This document shows positions 5,872 to 6,956 of a stretch of 6,956 nt of DNA, one piece after another. The notes under the pieces were generated by a model. The model searched no databases, was not told where the DNA came from, and saw only the letters and a list, made by a program, of their open reading frames with translations. How positions within the stretch are numbered: position 1 is the stretch's first letter; every line of letters begins with the position of its first letter. The DNA comes from Pseudomonadota bacterium (GTDB lineage Bacteria > Pseudomonadota > Gammaproteobacteria > Burkholderiales > SCOH01), in assembly GCA_030917985.1 (NCBI GenBank), contig JAUPTR010000013.1:1-6956 (forward strand), written 5' to 3'. The translations under genes were made by a program, and so were the position numbers.

Positions 5872-6956
5872 ATGAGTTTTCCGATTGATCCTGAATGGCA
5901 TGACGAGACGCTGGCCATTCGCAGCGGGATTGAGCGCTCCCAGTTTGGGGAGCACAGCGAAGCCCTGTATCTGACCTCCAGCTTTGTGTTTGGCAGTGCG
6001 GCCGAGGCGGCTGCGCGCTTTTCCGGCGCCGAGCCTGGCAATATCTACGCTCGTTTCACCAATCCTACCGTAAGCGCCTTTCAGGAGCGCCTGGCTGCGC
6101 TGGAAGGCGCGGAATTCTGCGTTGCCACGGCCTCGGGCATGTCGGCCATTCTGGCGTGCACCATGGGCTTGCTCTCGGCGGGCGATCACATCGTTGCCTC
6201 GCAGAGCCTGTTCGGTGCAACGGTGCAGCTGTTCAACAATATCCTGGTCCGATTCGGTATTGAAACCACCTATGTGAGCCTGACCTCGACCGATGCCTGG
6301 CGCGATGCGGTTAAGCCGAACACCAAACTGTTTTTTATCGAGACACCGTCCAACCCGATGACCGAGGTGGCCGATATCGCCGCGATTGCCGCCATTGCCA
6401 AGCAAAAGGGCGTGCTGTTGGCAGTTGATAACTGTTTCTGCACGCCGATCTTGCAGAAGCCCTTGCAGCTTGGTGCCGATATCGTGATCCATTCCGCCAC
6501 CAAATATCTGGATGGACAGGGACGGGTGCTGGGCGGTGCGGTGCTGGGGCGCAAGGATTTGCTGGAGCCGGTGTATGGCTTCCTGCGCACTGCCGGGCCA
6601 ACCCTGTCGGCATTCAACGCCTGGGTGTTCCTGAAAGGCCTGGAAACGCTGCAGTTGCGCATGGATGCGCATTGCCGCCATGCCTTGCAGGTAGCGCAAT
6701 GGCTGGAAGCACATCCGGCCGTGGCGCGCGTCTATTACCCAGGGCTGGCCTCACATCCGCAGCACGAATTGGCCATGCGTCAGCAATCGGCCGGCGGCGG
6801 TATTGTCGCTTTTGAGGTGAAGGGGGGCAAAGAAGCGGCCTGGAAAGTGGTCGACTCGGCACGACTGATGTCGGTGACGGCGAATCTGGGTGATACCAAA
6901 ACCACCATCACCCATCCGGCCACCACCACCCACGGGCGGATTTCGCCAGAGGCACG
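5872..6956 (+). CDS. metZ: O-succinylhomoserine sulfhydrylase, 3'-truncated by the window edge
   Basis: MetZ is a PLP enzyme that makes homocysteine directly from O-succinylhomoserine and sulfide, replacing the MetB-MetC transsulfuration route before the final methylation to methionine. The frame is open from the ATG at 5872 to the window end: 361 full codons plus two bases. About 30-40 residues are missing compared with a usual length near 390-400. Cys/Met-metabolism PLP family marks are YARFTNPT (Tyr59, Arg61, phosphate contacts from the neighbouring subunit), ATASGMSAI (85-93), VDNCFCTP with Asp186 contacting the PLP ring nitrogen, and the PLP Schiff-base Lys211 in SATKYLDGQGR. That last motif, with DGQGR after the lysine, is typical of MetZ rather than MetB or MetY. 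The Shine-Dalgarno AGGAG supports the start. It is separated from purF by a terminator and probably has its own promoter. O-acetylhomoserine as substrate cannot be excluded from sequence alone. Confidence 0.94.
   Translation, partial: MSFPIDPEWHDETLAIRSGIERSQFGEHSEALYLTSSFVFGSAAEAAARFSGAEPGNIYARFTNPTVSAFQERLAALEGAEFCVATASGMSAILACTMGLLSAGDHIVASQSLFGATVQLFNNILVRFGIETTYVSLTSTDAWRDAVKPNTKLFFIETPSNPMTEVADIAAIAAIAKQKGVLLAVDNCFCTPILQKPLQLGADIVIHSATKYLDGQGRVLGGAVLGRKDLLEPVYGFLRTAGPTLSAFNAWVFLKGLETLQLRMDAHCRHALQVAQWLEAHPAVARVYYPGLASHPQHELAMRQQSAGGGIVAFEVKGGKEAAWKVVDSARLMSVTANLGDTKTTITHPATTTHGRISPEA

Noticed and set aside
5773..6714. Minus-strand open frame (313 codons) opposite metZ, and a 250-codon one opposite accD (683-1435)
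   Set aside because: Both are shadows of clear + strand enzymes, with no family motif and no supporting start signals noted.

Overview
This window is a stretch of bacterial core chromosome with seven genes, all on the + strand and tightly packed: trpA (5' end missing), accD, folC, a dedD-like SPOR-domain gene, cvpA, purF and metZ (3' end missing). This gene order and the protein sequences point to a proteobacterium, most likely a betaproteobacterium. From general knowledge, accD-folC-dedD-cvpA-purF also occurs in enterics. Having trpA directly before accD and metZ after purF is a pattern I associate with Betaproteobacteria, and more loosely with pseudomonads. I cannot place it at genus level. 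A Neisseriales-like relative is possible, but I see no DNA uptake sequences.

Layout. Bases 1-638 hold the end of tryptophan synthase alpha. accD follows after 23 bases with a strong Shine-Dalgarno (bases 650-656) and ends at 1531. An intrinsic-terminator-like hairpin (1555-1584) lies between accD and folC. folC starts only about 10 bases after it and has no visible Shine-Dalgarno. folC, dedD, cvpA and purF (1594-5643) are separated by 14, 13 and 6 bases and look like one transcription unit. After purF comes the only sizeable non-coding stretch (5644-5871, 228 bases). It holds an 8-bp inverted repeat just after the purF stop, a TTGACA promoter candidate, a small hairpin with two alternative pairings, and a strong intrinsic terminator whose T-tract ends 30 bases before the metZ start.

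How the genes work together. They are housekeeping biosynthesis genes: the last steps of tryptophan synthesis, the first committed step of fatty acid synthesis, folate polyglutamylation, cell-division and envelope proteins (SPOR/DedD and CvpA), the first committed step of purine synthesis, and methionine synthesis by direct sulfhydrylation. Folate (FolC) supplies one-carbon units to both purine and methionine synthesis, which makes the folC-purF-metZ neighbourhood metabolically sensible.

I found no mobile element, tRNA, rRNA, CRISPR array, phage gene or defence gene, and no sign of a new multigene system. The points most worth a second look are regulatory: the terminator crowding a folC start without Shine-Dalgarno, and the terminator-containing leader in front of metZ, which could be either the plain end of the purF transcript or an attenuator for metZ.
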